Positions 21,177 through 29,964 are shown, counted from the stretch's first letter. The stretch is DNA of 64,000 nt from Pleomorphomonas sp. JP5 (GCF_023721815.1 NZ_JAMDLI010000002.1:124001-188000), one strand, 5' to 3'. A program made the numbers and translations. The notes: generated by a model from the sequence alone, not told the origin.

Positions 21177-22249
21177 CAGTCTTCCACCTCTCGCGCGCCG
21201 CCTTCGACGAGGTTGAGCGCCCAGCCGTCGAGCATGGCTCGCTCAAGGCCAGCTTGTTCCGCTACTCCACCGGGATCGAGGCGATCCGCCTCGAAAATGC
21301 CCGCGGCTCGTTGATCGTGCTGCCCTATCTCGGACAAATGATCTGGCAGGCCGCCTTCGACGGCGTCGACCTCACCATGAAGAGCATCTTCAAGGCGCCG
21401 CGCCGCGTACCGACCATCGGCGAGACCTACGGCTGCTTTGCCTTCCACTCGGGCCTGCTGCGCAACGGTGTGCCCGGCCCCACGGACAACCATCCCTCGC
21501 ATGGCGAAATGCCCTGCGCCGCGATGGACTGGGCCGGCATCGAAGCGGGAAGCGACGAACGCGGCGATTATCTTCGCGTCGTCGGCGCCTATGATTACGC
21601 CATGGGCTTCGGCTCGCATTACGAGGCCCGCCCCTCGGTGACGTTGCTCGCTGGTTCGGCCCGCTTCGACATGGCGATGCAGGTCACCAACCTCTCCGCC
21701 GGCGACCCGATGGATCTCATGTACATGTGCCACGTCAACTACGCCTTCAGCGAGGGCGCCGAGATCCTGCAACAGGCGCCCTTCACGCCCGACCGCACGG
21801 TGACGCGCACCGCCGTGCCGGCGCATGTGAGGCCCAACCCCGACTATCTGGCCCGCGTCGCCGCGCTGGCCGCCGACCCCGCCGGCAGCCGCATCATCCG
21901 CAAGGCCGACGGCTACGACCCCGAGCAGGTGTTCTATCTGCGCGGCCTCGCCACCGACGCCGCCGGCGACACTCGCCTGATGATGCGGCGGCCCGAGGGC
22001 GATGCCTTCTTCGCCCGCTACAACACCACCGACTTCCCCAAGACGGTGCGCTGGATCCTGGCCGGTCACGACCAGCAGGTGGCCGCCTTCGCGCTGCCGT
22101 CGACCTGCGAGCCGGAAGGCTACACGGCGGAAAAGCAGAAGGGCAACGTCCGCAGCCTCGCGGCCGGCGAAACCGCCCGCTTTACCGTCGAGCTCGGCCA
22201 TCTCGATGCCGGGGAATGCCGTCGGGAAGTCGAGCGCATGGCCGGCTGA
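21173..22249 (+). CDS. DUF4432 / aldose 1-epimerase-like protein
   Basis: A 358-residue protein of the galactose-mutarotase-like beta-sandwich superfamily, resembling DUF4432. It starts MTVFHLSRAAFDEVERP. Recognisable parts are VLPYLGQMIWQAAFDG, a GCFAFHSGLLRNGVPG region and MYMCHVNYAFSEGAEI, whose histidines may bind the sugar. In this operon the simplest role is interconversion of sugar anomers before phosphorylation; that is inferred from context. It overlaps the permease stop by 4 bp. Confidence 0.8.
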   Translation: MTVFHLSRAAFDEVERPAVEHGSLKASLFRYSTGIEAIRLENARGSLIVLPYLGQMIWQAAFDGVDLTMKSIFKAPRRVPTIGETYGCFAFHSGLLRNGVPGPTDNHPSHGEMPCAAMDWAGIEAGSDERGDYLRVVGAYDYAMGFGSHYEARPSVTLLAGSARFDMAMQVTNLSAGDPMDLMYMCHVNYAFSEGAEILQQAPFTPDRTVTRTAVPAHVRPNPDYLARVAALAADPAGSRIIRKADGYDPEQVFYLRGLATDAAGDTRLMMRRPEGDAFFARYNTTDFPKTVRWILAGHDQQVAAFALPSTCEPEGYTAEKQKGNVRSLAAGETARFTVELGHLDAGECRREVERMAG

Positions 22250-22312
22250 GCGCCGCCCGAAACAGCAGTCGGCCGCGCCCTGTGCATGGGCAGCGGACAA
22301 CCGGAGGAAAAG

Positions 22313-23227
22313 ATGTCGAAGATCGCCGTTGTCGGCTCCAACATGATGGACCTGATCACCTACGTGAACCGCATGCCGCTGCGCGGCGAGACCATCGAAG
22401 CACCGACCTTCGAGATGGGCCACGGTGGCAAGGGCGCCAACCAGGCGATCGCAGCGGCGAGACTGGGGTCGAGCGTCGCGATGGTGACGCGCGTCGGCGA
22501 CGATGCCTTTGCCGATGCAACGATCGCCAACTTCCAGCGCAACGGCATCGACACCACCCACGTGTTGCGGACGCCGGGCCGGTCGTCAGGTGTGGCGCCG
22601 ATCTTCGTCGAGCCGTCGGGCGAGAACTCGATCCTGATCGTCAAGGGCGCCAACGGCGATCTGACGCCAGCCGACGTCGATGCCGCGATCCCTGTCCTCA
22701 AGGGGTGCAAGCTGATCCTGATGCAGATGGAGGTCCCGGTCGAAACCGTCTATCACACGGTTCGCAAGGCCAAGGAACTGGGCGTCCCCACCCTGCTGAA
22801 CCCCGCTCCCGCCGCCGCCGACCTCGACGTGGCGCGCTTGGCAGACCTCGCATTCCTGACCCCCAACGAAACCGAGCTGGCAACGCTGACCGGTCTGCCG
22901 GTCGGCAATGAGCAGGAAGCGGAAGCGGCCGCGCGGTCGCTGATCGAGCGCGGCATCGGCACGGTGGTGGTCACCATGGGCGGCCGAGGCGCCCTTCTGG
23001 TTGACGCTGGCGGCACGCGACGCATCGATCCGGTCAAGGTAGAGCCCGTGGATACCACTGGCGCCGGAGACGCCTTCATTGGTTCCTTTGCCCACTTCTA
23101 CACCGAGGGACTGCCAGCCTTCGAAGCGCTGACCGAAGCCGGAAAGTACGCCGCCGACTCGATCACCCGGCGCGGCACCCAACGCTCCTACGCCTCGCTG
23201 ACCGATTTCCGCGCCCGCTTCCCCTGA
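22313..23227 (+). CDS. Ribokinase-family (PfkB) sugar kinase
   Basis: A 304-residue PfkB-fold kinase starting MSKIAVVGSNMMDLITYVN, with GGAGG shortly before the ATG at 22313. PfkB signature 1 is GHGGKGANQAIAAARLG and signature 2 is DTTGAGDAFIGSFAHF, carrying the catalytic aspartate. The best family match is ribokinase. Because the operon begins with deoC, phosphorylation of deoxyribose (as by DeoK, a ribokinase relative in Salmonella) is as likely as ribose. It is the last gene before a strong terminator. Confidence 0.92.
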   Translation: MSKIAVVGSNMMDLITYVNRMPLRGETIEAPTFEMGHGGKGANQAIAAARLGSSVAMVTRVGDDAFADATIANFQRNGIDTTHVLRTPGRSSGVAPIFVEPSGENSILIVKGANGDLTPADVDAAIPVLKGCKLILMQMEVPVETVYHTVRKAKELGVPTLLNPAPAAADLDVARLADLAFLTPNETELATLTGLPVGNEQEAEAAARSLIERGIGTVVVTMGGRGALLVDAGGTRRIDPVKVEPVDTTGAGDAFIGSFAHFYTEGLPAFEALTEAGKYAADSITRRGTQRSYASLTDFRARFP

Positions 23228-23253
23228 GCGGGGCAAACCCGTCAGCAGAGTTT

Positions 23254-23289
23254 TGCCGGCGGTCTTCGACAGAGACCGTCGGCATTTTT
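23254..23289 (+). terminator. Rho-independent terminator of the sugar operon
   Basis: TGCCGGCGGTCT (23254-23265) pairs over 12 bp, with one G-T pair, with AGACCGTCGGCA (23273-23284). The loop has 7 nt and TTTTT follows. It lies 26 bp past the kinase stop codon. Confidence 0.9.
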
Positions 23290-23471
23290 CTCCCAGGTCT
23301 CCATTTGGCAGCCCCGCCAGTTGCCCGCGCACGCGTATCTTTTCCCTCAAAGGGAACTGCTTTCCCAATCATTCGTTATGTCAAAGCCAGCCTGCGGGCG
23401 GTTGCCCTGCAAAGACGCGACCTGCCGGCGGCGAGGCCATTGCCTTTGAACGGATTGCTCGGGGTAACAAA

Positions 23472-23723
23472 ATGAACGACGCAAGCATCGGCTGGATCGC
23501 AGCCATCATCATCGGCGGCCTCGCGGGCTGGATCGCGTCCGGACTGATGAAAACCAACACGGGACTGTTCCTGAACATCGTGCTCGGCATCATCGGCGCC
23601 GCCGTCGCGAGCTTCCTGTTCGGAATCCTCGGCATTTCGTTCGGTGGTTGGATCGGCTACCTGATCGCCGGCGTGATCGGCGCCTGCATCCTGATCGGCG
23701 GCGTGAGAGCGGTTCAGAAATAG
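23472..23723 (+). CDS. GlsB/YeaQ/YmgE family membrane protein
   Basis: An 83-residue protein with three hydrophobic helices: WIAAIIIGGLAGWIAS, IVLGIIGAAVASFLFGI and the C-terminal YLIAGVIGACILIGG. This is the transglycosylase-associated family of small stress-related inner-membrane proteins, whose molecular role is not known. It stands alone, between the sugar operon terminator and tRNA-Arg on the other strand. Confidence 0.88.
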   Translation: MNDASIGWIAAIIIGGLAGWIASGLMKTNTGLFLNIVLGIIGAAVASFLFGILGISFGGWIGYLIAGVIGACILIGGVRAVQK

Positions 23724-23731
23724 CTGGAAAG

Positions 23732-23808
<77 letters not shown>

Positions 23809-23981
23809 GCGGCGCGGCCGGAGCAAACGCCCAGTCGCTCCGGCTCATCTAGCAAATCGAGGGCGGCTTTGACAGCCCTTTTCGAAACGCGCATGCCATG
23901 ATGGGAGAGCAGCCTTGTCACCCGTTGGGATAGGCGCGTGGCGCGGCATTCGCTAAAGTCGGGCGCCTCAGAGACCTGTTC

Positions 23982-24797
23982 ATGTTCCGACCAACTGTCG
24001 CGCTCTGCCTTCTCGTGTCCTTGCTGGAGGCTTCGCCAGCCGGGGCCGAGGAAACATGCGCTGACGGATCTTTCACTCCGACCCATCGCATCGAAGCCGC
24101 TCTCCCACCCCGGGTGGCAACCATCCGCCCCGTCGTGACGCTGGCCCCGCTGCAGGCGGCCGCGCCAACACTCACGATCGTTCTGGACGGCATCGTTCTT
24201 CCGGCCAGAGCGGGCGCTTTCGCGCGTTTCGCCCAAACCGCAATTCTCGCCGACCTTCGCGGCATGCCCACCGTCTTTGTTGCTTCAAGCGAAGAGCCGG
24301 ACCGCCACGGACGCCTGCGTGGCATCCTCCACCTAGAGAACGGGGACGGCGTCGCCGAGCGATTGCTCGCCGCTGGAGCCGGCGTTGCCGATGTGTCCTT
24401 TGAGCCCTGCGCGGCACGCTTTCTTGCCGTCGAGGCCAAGGCGCGAGCGGAAAAGCGTGGCGTTTGGAGGCAAAGCCGGATATGGACAAACCTGAATGCG
24501 GCGGCAACTGGCCTGCCCGATTTCGTGCTCGGCCGTGGCAGGGTTGCCTCGGTTGGCCAATCGGGTCGAACAACCTATATCAATTTCGGCGACAACTTCC
24601 GAACGGATGCCACGGTGCGCCTTCGAGAAGCCTTGGCGTCGGCGCTGGTTGAAGCCGGACGACCGCCGGAGAGTCTCTCCGGACGGATGGTTGAGGTGCG
24701 CGGTTGGGCTCGCTGGCGCAATGGCCTCGATCTGGAGCTCGATACGCCGGCGGCCTTGCAGCTGTCGAGCGAAGTGGCGGACAAGGGGGCGGACTAG
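23982..24797 (+). CDS. Secreted thermonuclease-like protein, degenerate
   Basis: A 271-residue protein with signal peptide MFRPTVALCLLVSLLEASPAGA. The middle resembles the second half of the staphylococcal-nuclease fold (SSEEPDRHGRLRGILH, AEKRGVWRQ). The C-terminal part, RVASVGQSGRTTYINFG, is common in alphaproteobacterial members. The usual N-terminal strand with the D-A-P-E motif and its catalytic arginine is not recognisable, so it may be inactive or only nucleic-acid binding. It ends 6 bp before the M48 gene and is probably co-transcribed. Confidence 0.7.
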   Translation: MFRPTVALCLLVSLLEASPAGAEETCADGSFTPTHRIEAALPPRVATIRPVVTLAPLQAAAPTLTIVLDGIVLPARAGAFARFAQTAILADLRGMPTVFVASSEEPDRHGRLRGILHLENGDGVAERLLAAGAGVADVSFEPCAARFLAVEAKARAEKRGVWRQSRIWTNLNAAATGLPDFVLGRGRVASVGQSGRTTYINFGDNFRTDATVRLREALASALVEAGRPPESLSGRMVEVRGWARWRNGLDLELDTPAALQLSSEVADKGAD

Positions 24798-24803
24798 AAG
24801 GTG

Positions 24804-26297
24804 ATGGTCGGACGGATGGGAAGGACGGGCAGTCTCTGCTGGTTCGCGTCGAGAGCCGCCGCTCTTGCGCTCGCCCTGTCGCTCGCCGGGTGCCTTGGGC
24901 TCTCCAGCGACGATAGCGGCATTTCCGCCGAACAGCTGGCAGCTTCGGCCGTTCCGCAAGGCAAGCTCGACCCCAACGACGTGGCGATTGCCGAGCGGGA
25001 ACATCCCAAGATCGTCGCCGCCTTCGGCGGAACCTACGAGGACCGGGAAGCCGAGCTGGCGATTGCCAGCGTCGTCGGGCGATTGGTGGCCGCCAGTCCG
25101 GAACCCTGGCGTAGCTACCGCGTCACCATCCTGAACTCCCCGGCCGTCAACGCCTTCGCCCTCCCCGGTGGTTATGTCTACGTGACGCGCGGTCTGCTGG
25201 CGCTCGCCAGCGACACGGCGGAAGTCGCCGCCGTGATTTCTCACGAGATGGCCCACGTCACCGCGCGGCACGCCTACCTGCGCGCCCAGAAGGCCGAGGC
25301 CGCCGCCGTGGCCAGCCAGGCCGTTCAGGATGTGGTTCAGGATCCGGCCGTACAGCGCGTGGCCCTCGCCTCGACGCAGGTGTCTCTGGCTCGCTTTTCG
25401 CAGATCCAGGAACTCGAGGCCGATCGTGTGGGTATTGCGACGCTCGCCAAGGCCGGTTTCGATCCGTTCGGCTCGCCGCGCTTCCTGACCTCGATGTCGC
25501 GCCTCGCCGCCTGGAAGAACGGCCTGCCCGAAGACGACACCGGCGCAATCGACTTCCTGTCCTCTCATCCTTCGACGCCCGAACGCCTCGCCCAGGCGCA
25601 GGAAGTCGCAAAGGCGACCGGCGTCACCAATGGCGAAGTCGATCGTGACGGCTACCTCTCGCGTATCGACGGCATCATGTATGGCGACGATCCGAACGAA
25701 GGCTACGTTCGCGGCCGCCAGTTCCTGCATGCCAAGCTGGGCTTCGCCTTCGAGGTCCCGGACGGCTTCCAGATCGACAACACGTCCAAGGCGGTGCTGG
25801 CCACCAACGCTGACGGCGTTGCCATGCGCTTCGACGGGGCCGACGTCGCCGCCGGAAGCGATCTCGTTGCGTATCTCAACTCCGGTTGGGTCAACGGCCT
25901 TAACCGCCAGTCGGTGAAAACGGTGTCGATCGCGGGCTTGCCGGCAGCCGTTGCCTCAGCCGCGGCGCGCGGCTTCACCTACCGGATTGCCGTCATTCGC
26001 TTCCACGACCAGGCCTTCCGCTTCCTGTTCGCGACGCGTGGCGACGCAGCCGTGCTCGACAGCACCTTTGCCGCCACCGTCGCGTCCTTCCGCTCACTGT
26101 CGGAGGCTGAGAAGGCGTCGCTCGCCCCGTTGCGCATCCGGGTCGTCACCGTGGGCGCGGGCGAGACCGCCGAGACGCTGGCACGGCGCATGGTTCCGAT
26201 GGACCGTGGCGTCATCCTGTTCAGGGCACTCAATGGCCTGTCCGCCAAAGAGCAACCCCGCCCCGGTACGCGCGTCAAGATCATCGTCGACCGCTGA
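24804..26297 (+). CDS. M48 family metalloprotease lipoprotein
   Basis: A 497-residue secreted zinc protease. The N-terminus has a lipoprotein signal ending ALSLAGC, so it is probably lipid-anchored in the envelope. The peptidase M48 domain covers about residues 60-260, with HEMAH (in VISHEMAHVTARHA) and the third zinc ligand in ELEADRVGI. The C-terminal 70 residues, with VTVGAGETAETLARRMVP, resemble a LysM-like module. The family includes BepA/YfgC proteases that quality-control outer-membrane proteins. GAAGG precedes the ATG at 24804; GTG at 24801 is an alternative. Confidence 0.9.
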   Translation: MVGRMGRTGSLCWFASRAAALALALSLAGCLGLSSDDSGISAEQLAASAVPQGKLDPNDVAIAEREHPKIVAAFGGTYEDREAELAIASVVGRLVAASPEPWRSYRVTILNSPAVNAFALPGGYVYVTRGLLALASDTAEVAAVISHEMAHVTARHAYLRAQKAEAAAVASQAVQDVVQDPAVQRVALASTQVSLARFSQIQELEADRVGIATLAKAGFDPFGSPRFLTSMSRLAAWKNGLPEDDTGAIDFLSSHPSTPERLAQAQEVAKATGVTNGEVDRDGYLSRIDGIMYGDDPNEGYVRGRQFLHAKLGFAFEVPDGFQIDNTSKAVLATNADGVAMRFDGADVAAGSDLVAYLNSGWVNGLNRQSVKTVSIAGLPAAVASAAARGFTYRIAVIRFHDQAFRFLFATRGDAAVLDSTFAATVASFRSLSEAEKASLAPLRIRVVTVGAGETAETLARRMVPMDRGVILFRALNGLSAKEQPRPGTRVKIIVDR

Positions 26298-26305
26298 GCG
26301 CCCGA

Positions 26306-26330
26306 GACTGTTCACCTTTCGAGAACAGTC
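26306..26330 (+). other. 8-bp inverted repeat after the M48 gene
   Basis: GACTGTTC (26306-26313) and GAACAGTC (26323-26330) are perfect inverted repeats with a 9-nt spacer. There is no T tract. It could be an mRNA hairpin ending the M48 transcript or an operator for the pirin gene about 100 bp downstream. Confidence 0.4.
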
Positions 26331-26427
26331 CGGCGGCAATACGCTATCCTGACAAACCGACTGGCGCGTCCCATTTTGGGGTCACCAAGCGGGCGATCAG
26401 TCTTCGCCCCGATCAGGGAGACCCGCG

Positions 26428-27129
26428 ATGATCACCATTCGCAAGGCCGCCGACCGCGGCCGCACCGACGCTGGCTGGCTCGACAGCCACCACAGCTTCT
26501 CCTTCGGCCACTATTTCGACCCTGCCGCCATGGGCTTCGGCCCCCTCCGGGTCATCAACGACGACCGCGTCGCCGGAGGCGGCGGCTTCCCGCCACACCC
26601 GCACGCCGACATGGAGATTGTCTCCTACGTGCTGGAGGGGGCCCTGCAGCACCGTGACAGCCTGGGAACCGGCTCCGCGATCCGGCCCGGCGACGTTCAG
26701 CGCATGAGCGCCGGCACCGGCATCCGCCACAGCGAGTTCAACGCCTCGGCCACCGATCCCGTGCATTTCCTGCAGATCTGGATCCTGCCGGAGACGAGCG
26801 GCTTTGCCCCGTCCTACGAGCAGAAGAGCTTCGGCGATGCCGAGCTCGGCGACCGCCTGCGCCTGGTTGCCTCCCGAGATGGCCGTGACGGCGCGCTGAC
26901 GCTCCATCGCGATGTCGACCTCTTTGCCGGACGGCTCAAGGCAGGCACCGAAGTCGACCACGCGTTTGCGACCGGCCGTCTGGGTTGGCTGCAGGTGGCG
27001 CGTGGCAGCGTCACCGTCAATGGTCAGCATCTGGACGAAGGTGACGGCGCTGCCATCGAGAGATCGCCCAACCTGTCGATCACCGCCGAAGACGACGCCG
27101 AGATCCTGCTGTTCGACATGGCCCGCTAA
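26428..27129 (+). CDS. Pirin family protein
   Basis: A 233-residue bicupin. The N-terminal cupin has FPPHPHADMEIVSYVLEG, which gives two iron-binding histidines, and GTGIRHSEFN, which gives the third histidine and the glutamate. Proteins of this family are iron-containing, and some act as quercetin 2,3-dioxygenases or as redox-sensing partners; which applies here is unknown. It begins MITIRKAADRGRTDAGWLDS, includes the family's HSFSFGHYFDP motif, and stands alone. Confidence 0.92.
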   Translation: MITIRKAADRGRTDAGWLDSHHSFSFGHYFDPAAMGFGPLRVINDDRVAGGGGFPPHPHADMEIVSYVLEGALQHRDSLGTGSAIRPGDVQRMSAGTGIRHSEFNASATDPVHFLQIWILPETSGFAPSYEQKSFGDAELGDRLRLVASRDGRDGALTLHRDVDLFAGRLKAGTEVDHAFATGRLGWLQVARGSVTVNGQHLDEGDGAAIERSPNLSITAEDDAEILLFDMAR

Positions 27130-27137
27130 AAGGAGGA

Positions 27138-27166
27138 AGCGCCGCCGCCGTCCTGGTGGCGGCGCT
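27138..27166. terminator. GC-rich hairpin between convergent genes
   Basis: AGCGCCGCC (27138-27146) pairs perfectly with GGCGGCGCT (27158-27166) between pirin and the minus-strand unknown gene, whose stop it touches. On minus it is followed by TCCTCCTTTT, on plus by no T run. It may end both transcripts. Confidence 0.45.
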
Positions 27167-28050
27167 CACTCCGCGAACTTGGCGTTGAAATCGTCGAGCC
27201 TGGACGTGTCTCCATCATAGCAGGCACCATCATAGGCCAGACGGATCGGGAAGGACTTCTTCCCGACGGTCCGGCTGTCCTCGCCGTTGATGCAGGTAGC
27301 CGCGTAATCGACCACGATGCCGATGTCGGCAAGGCCATGACGCTTGCGTTTTCGCGTCTCGAAGACGGCCACGATCTCGCGATGGTCGAGAAGCTCGCAC
27401 CGCTCCGTCGCCTCGGCCTCCGAGTAGAGATACGGTCCGTCGTAGAGATCGACGAGCGCGCCACCGACCGCACCCACCAGATGGAACGCGTCGAACCCCT
27501 CCTGGGAGTTGAAATGGCTGCTGAGCGTTACCGCCACAGGGCTATTCGGAGCGGCGAGCAGCAGCCGGTAGCCAGTCGTCGGCCCGCCTGGGTCGGTGGC
27601 CACCAGGAGACGACCAAGCGGCCTGTAGGCCGGCTTGACCTCGGCCATCGTCACGACGCCACCGCTCACGGCCGCCGCATAGGCCTTCCCGCCCGCTTCG
27701 ATCACCGCGATATCGGCGAGGTCTCTGGTTGAAATGTCTACTGCCCGATCCGTCGGCTCACCAGCGTCAGGATCGCTCGCCGCTTCGACGGCTTCCGCAC
27801 CGGCGAACCGATGACCGAAGCCATCTGTGCGAAGACCGGGATAGATGTCCCGCAGGACGTCGAGCGTCGTTGTCGCCACCCCGGGGACAAGAGGCGCGGT
27901 AAGGCAAACCTTCTCCGGTCCCGTCGCCGTGCAGTCCCCAACCGCCACCGACCGAAACACCGTCCCATTGCTTCCGGCAGACAGAACTGCCGTCGGAGAC
28001 AGGGCCGCCAGAAAAGCAACGGTCAGCCACGCGCAAGTTGGCTTCGCCAT
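27166..28050 (-). CDS. Secreted protein of unknown function
   Basis: A 294-residue protein with a Sec signal (MAKPTCAWLTVAFLAALSPTAVLSA). I do not recognise its family. The mature part is mostly beta-strand-like, with no membrane helix and no clear catalytic motif. Cysteines occur in GDCTATGPEKVC, ERCEL, ATCING and GACYDG, an even number that could form disulfides in the periplasm. The ATG at 28050 is used because GGGGGAGAG lies just before it. It is followed by the pirin gene on the opposite strand and preceded by carD and its terminator. Confidence 0.6.
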   Translation of the reverse strand: MAKPTCAWLTVAFLAALSPTAVLSAGSNGTVFRSVAVGDCTATGPEKVCLTAPLVPGVATTTLDVLRDIYPGLRTDGFGHRFAGAEAVEAASDPDAGEPTDRAVDISTRDLADIAVIEAGGKAYAAAVSGGVVTMAEVKPAYRPLGRLLVATDPGGPTTGYRLLLAAPNSPVAVTLSSHFNSQEGFDAFHLVGAVGGALVDLYDGPYLYSEAEATERCELLDHREIVAVFETRKRKRHGLADIGIVVDYAATCINGEDSRTVGKKSFPIRLAYDGACYDGDTSRLDDFNAKFAE

Positions 28051-28095
28051 ACTCTCCCCCATGATCGTCGCTCAGCGCTCCCCCGCGCCACACGC

Positions 28096-28127
28096 AAAAG
28101 GCCCGGCAGGTTTCCCCGCCGGGCCTT
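28096..28127 (-). terminator. Rho-independent terminator of carD
   Basis: AAGGCCCGGC (28098-28107) pairs over 10 bp with GCCGGGCCTT (28118-28127) around a 10-nt loop. On the minus strand the stem runs into TTTT. It lies 37 bp past the carD stop. Confidence 0.85.
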
Positions 28128-28163
28128 GAAAAAGAAACGGACAAAAAGCGCCGGCGACGCTTG

Positions 28164-28754
28164 TCAGGCGGCTTCCGCCTCGTCCTCGCCTTCGTCGACC
28201 ACTTCTTCGGCAGCATCGCCACGGGCGGCGATCCGCTTGGGGCTCTTGTTGAGGCTGTCTTCGATACGACGAATGGCCTCGGTTTCGGTAATACGGGACA
28301 CCGCCGAGATTTCCCGCGCCATGCGATCGAGAGCCGCCTCATAGAGCTGGCGCTCCGAATAGGACTGCTCGGGCTGGCTGGAGGCACGGTGCAGGTCGCG
28401 CACCACCTCGGAAATGGCAACCAGATCGCCAGAGTTGATCTTGGCTTCGTACTCCTGAGCGCGGCGGCTCCACATGGTGCGCTTGACGCGAGCGCGGCCC
28501 TTGATGATCTCAAGCGCCTTGTCGACGATGTCGTCCTCGGCAAGCTTGCGCATGCCGACCTGTTCGGCCTTCGCCATGGGGACGCGCAGCGTCATCTTGT
28601 CCTTCTCGAAGACGATGACATAGAGCTCCAGCTTCATGCCGGCGATTTCTTGCTCCTCGACGGCGACGATTTGGCCGACCCCATGGGCCGGATAGACGAT
28701 GTGCTCGTTGGTCTTGAACCCATTACGGACAGCGGGTTTCTTCGCAGTGGCCAT
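28164..28754 (-). CDS. carD: CarD family RNA polymerase-binding regulator
   Basis: A 196-residue CarD/CdnL-type protein. The N-terminal Tudor-like domain that contacts the polymerase beta subunit is seen as GFKTNEHIVYPAHGVGQIVAVEEQEI, broken here by normal family variation. The helical C-terminal domain (SYSERQLYEAALDRMAREIS) binds upstream promoter DNA. The tail is rich in Glu and Ala. In bacteria such proteins stabilise open complexes at rRNA and other growth promoters. It follows fdxA on the same strand, but terminator-like hairpins in the 394-bp gap make it likely to have its own promoter. Confidence 0.94.
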   Translation of the reverse strand: MATAKKPAVRNGFKTNEHIVYPAHGVGQIVAVEEQEIAGMKLELYVIVFEKDKMTLRVPMAKAEQVGMRKLAEDDIVDKALEIIKGRARVKRTMWSRRAQEYEAKINSGDLVAISEVVRDLHRASSQPEQSYSERQLYEAALDRMAREISAVSRITETEAIRRIEDSLNKSPKRIAARGDAAEEVVDEGEDEAEAA

Positions 28755-28975
28755 TCAGTCCATCCACTCCTCAGTGTCGGCGGCGACAAAATCACCCTCT
28801 CCTGCCGGGAGGCAGCAAGTGAGCAAGGGTCGATATGAACTGCGAACCTCTACGTTCGCTCCGCCGGCACGCTTTCGCGTTGTTTTCAGTCGATCTGGGG
28901 TTTCGCTTCCGGCCACAGCGTACAAACTGCACACATGTCGAGACCGGCACAAAGGCTCACGCCTTCATGAAGGTC

Positions 28976-29148
28976 ATAAAAAAGACCCCATGCAGGGTCC
29001 CGCTAGCGACCGGAAGAATTCGTCGACTGTCGACGTAAGCAATAACACAAAAACCACAAAAAACAAAGCAATATGACGCCGTACGCCGCAAAAATGCGGC
29101 GTCACATGGCTGCATTGCCTATTCCGCAGGCTGGATGGTGCGGCTTTC
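28976..29148 (-). ncRNA. Structured 3' region of fdxA, candidate sRNA
   Basis: Read on the minus strand after the fdxA stop, there is a hairpin ACGCCGCA/TGCGGCGT (29102-29083). A U-rich stretch (TTTGTTTTTTGTGGTTTTTG) follows, then an inverted repeat CGTCGAC/GTCGACG (29035-29021), and finally a terminator GACCC/GGGTC (29099-29095 region of 28984-28999) with six Ts. This layout resembles sRNAs released from mRNA 3' ends. The part of the gap from 28755 to 28975 shows nothing else except a CCTTCATGAAGG palindrome, and must hold the carD promoter. Whether a separate RNA exists is inference. Confidence 0.3.
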
Positions 29149-29487
29149 TCAGCTGCCCTTGCCCGGCTTCGATGAAAACATGGTGGCCAGCTTGTTTTCT
29201 ACGCCATCATACTGCTTGGCATCCGGCAGGGGATCGCGACGGGCGGAAAGATTGGGCCAGACGGCCGAATACTCGGCATTGACCTTCAGCCAGTTGTCGA
29301 GACCCGGCTCGGTATCCGGCTTGATCGCCTCTGCCGGACACTCGGGTTCGCAAACACCGCAATCGATGCACTCATCGGGATGGATGACGAGCATGTTCTC
29401 GCCTTCATAGAAGCAATCGACCGGACAAACTTCCACACAGTCGGTGTACTTGCAGGCGATGCAGTTGTCGGTAACGACATAGGTCAT
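29149..29487 (-). CDS. fdxA: 7Fe ferredoxin FdxA
   Basis: A 112-residue ferredoxin starting [20 protein letters not shown]. The cysteine pattern [17 protein letters not shown] and [12 protein letters not shown] is that of the FdxA group carrying one 3Fe-4S and one 4Fe-4S cluster. The C-terminal 50 residues ([19 protein letters not shown]) are the usual extension. It acts as a cytoplasmic electron carrier. It lies between the S4 protein gene upstream and carD downstream, an order I know from other Rhizobiales. Confidence 0.96.
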   Translation of the reverse strand: MTYVVTDNCIACKYTDCVEVCPVDCFYEGENMLVIHPDECIDCGVCEPECPAEAIKPDTEPGLDNWLKVNAEYSAVWPNLSARRDPLPDAKQYDGVENKLATMFSSKPGKGS

Positions 29488-29560
29488 GAGCGAATACCCT
29501 GATATCCACAGGCGAGGCGCCTGCTGACGTAACGAAGTTCCACTGGCCGTTCAAGGCCGA

Positions 29561-29950
29561 TCATCGGTCACTCTGGTCTGGATCGACAAGCCTCTCGAAA
29601 CGACGGCGATCGCGCTTGGTCGGCCGCCCTTCGCCCGCGTCAACGGTCGGCGCGGCGACCTCGGCGACCGGCGGCGGCGTCAAATCCTCGTAAAGCCCGG
29701 ATGCCACCGAAAAGGAGCCGCGCCGCGCGGCAAAGTCGAGCACCTTCAGCACCCTGACCTTGTTGTGCAGCCCGATGGTCAGGACATCGCCGGCTTTGAC
29801 CGGCTGAGCGGGATCATCAACCTTCCGACCGTTCAGGCGCACGTGTCCGGAAGCGGCGAGCGCCTGGCCGAGCGTTCGCGTCTTGACCACCCGCGCGTAG
29901 ACCAGCCATTTGTCTATCCGCTGCCGGCCGGAGACTGGTTCCTCGGACAC
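29561..29950 (-). CDS. RNA-binding S4 domain protein (Hsp15-like)
   Basis: A 129-residue protein. Residues 10-60 form an S4 RNA-binding domain (RIDKWLVYARVVKTRTLGQ and HVRLNGRKVDDPAQPV). The basic tail ends PTKRDRRRFERL. It resembles Hsp15/HslR, which binds stalled 50S subunits carrying peptidyl-tRNA. The gene starts 14 bp after the helicase stop codon, so it is probably co-transcribed with that RNA helicase. Confidence 0.9.
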   Translation of the reverse strand: MSEEPVSGRQRIDKWLVYARVVKTRTLGQALAASGHVRLNGRKVDDPAQPVKAGDVLTIGLHNKVRVLKVLDFAARRGSFSVASGLYEDLTPPPVAEVAAPTVDAGEGRPTKRDRRRFERLVDPDQSDR

Positions 29951-29964
29951 GCCCCACCGTTCTC

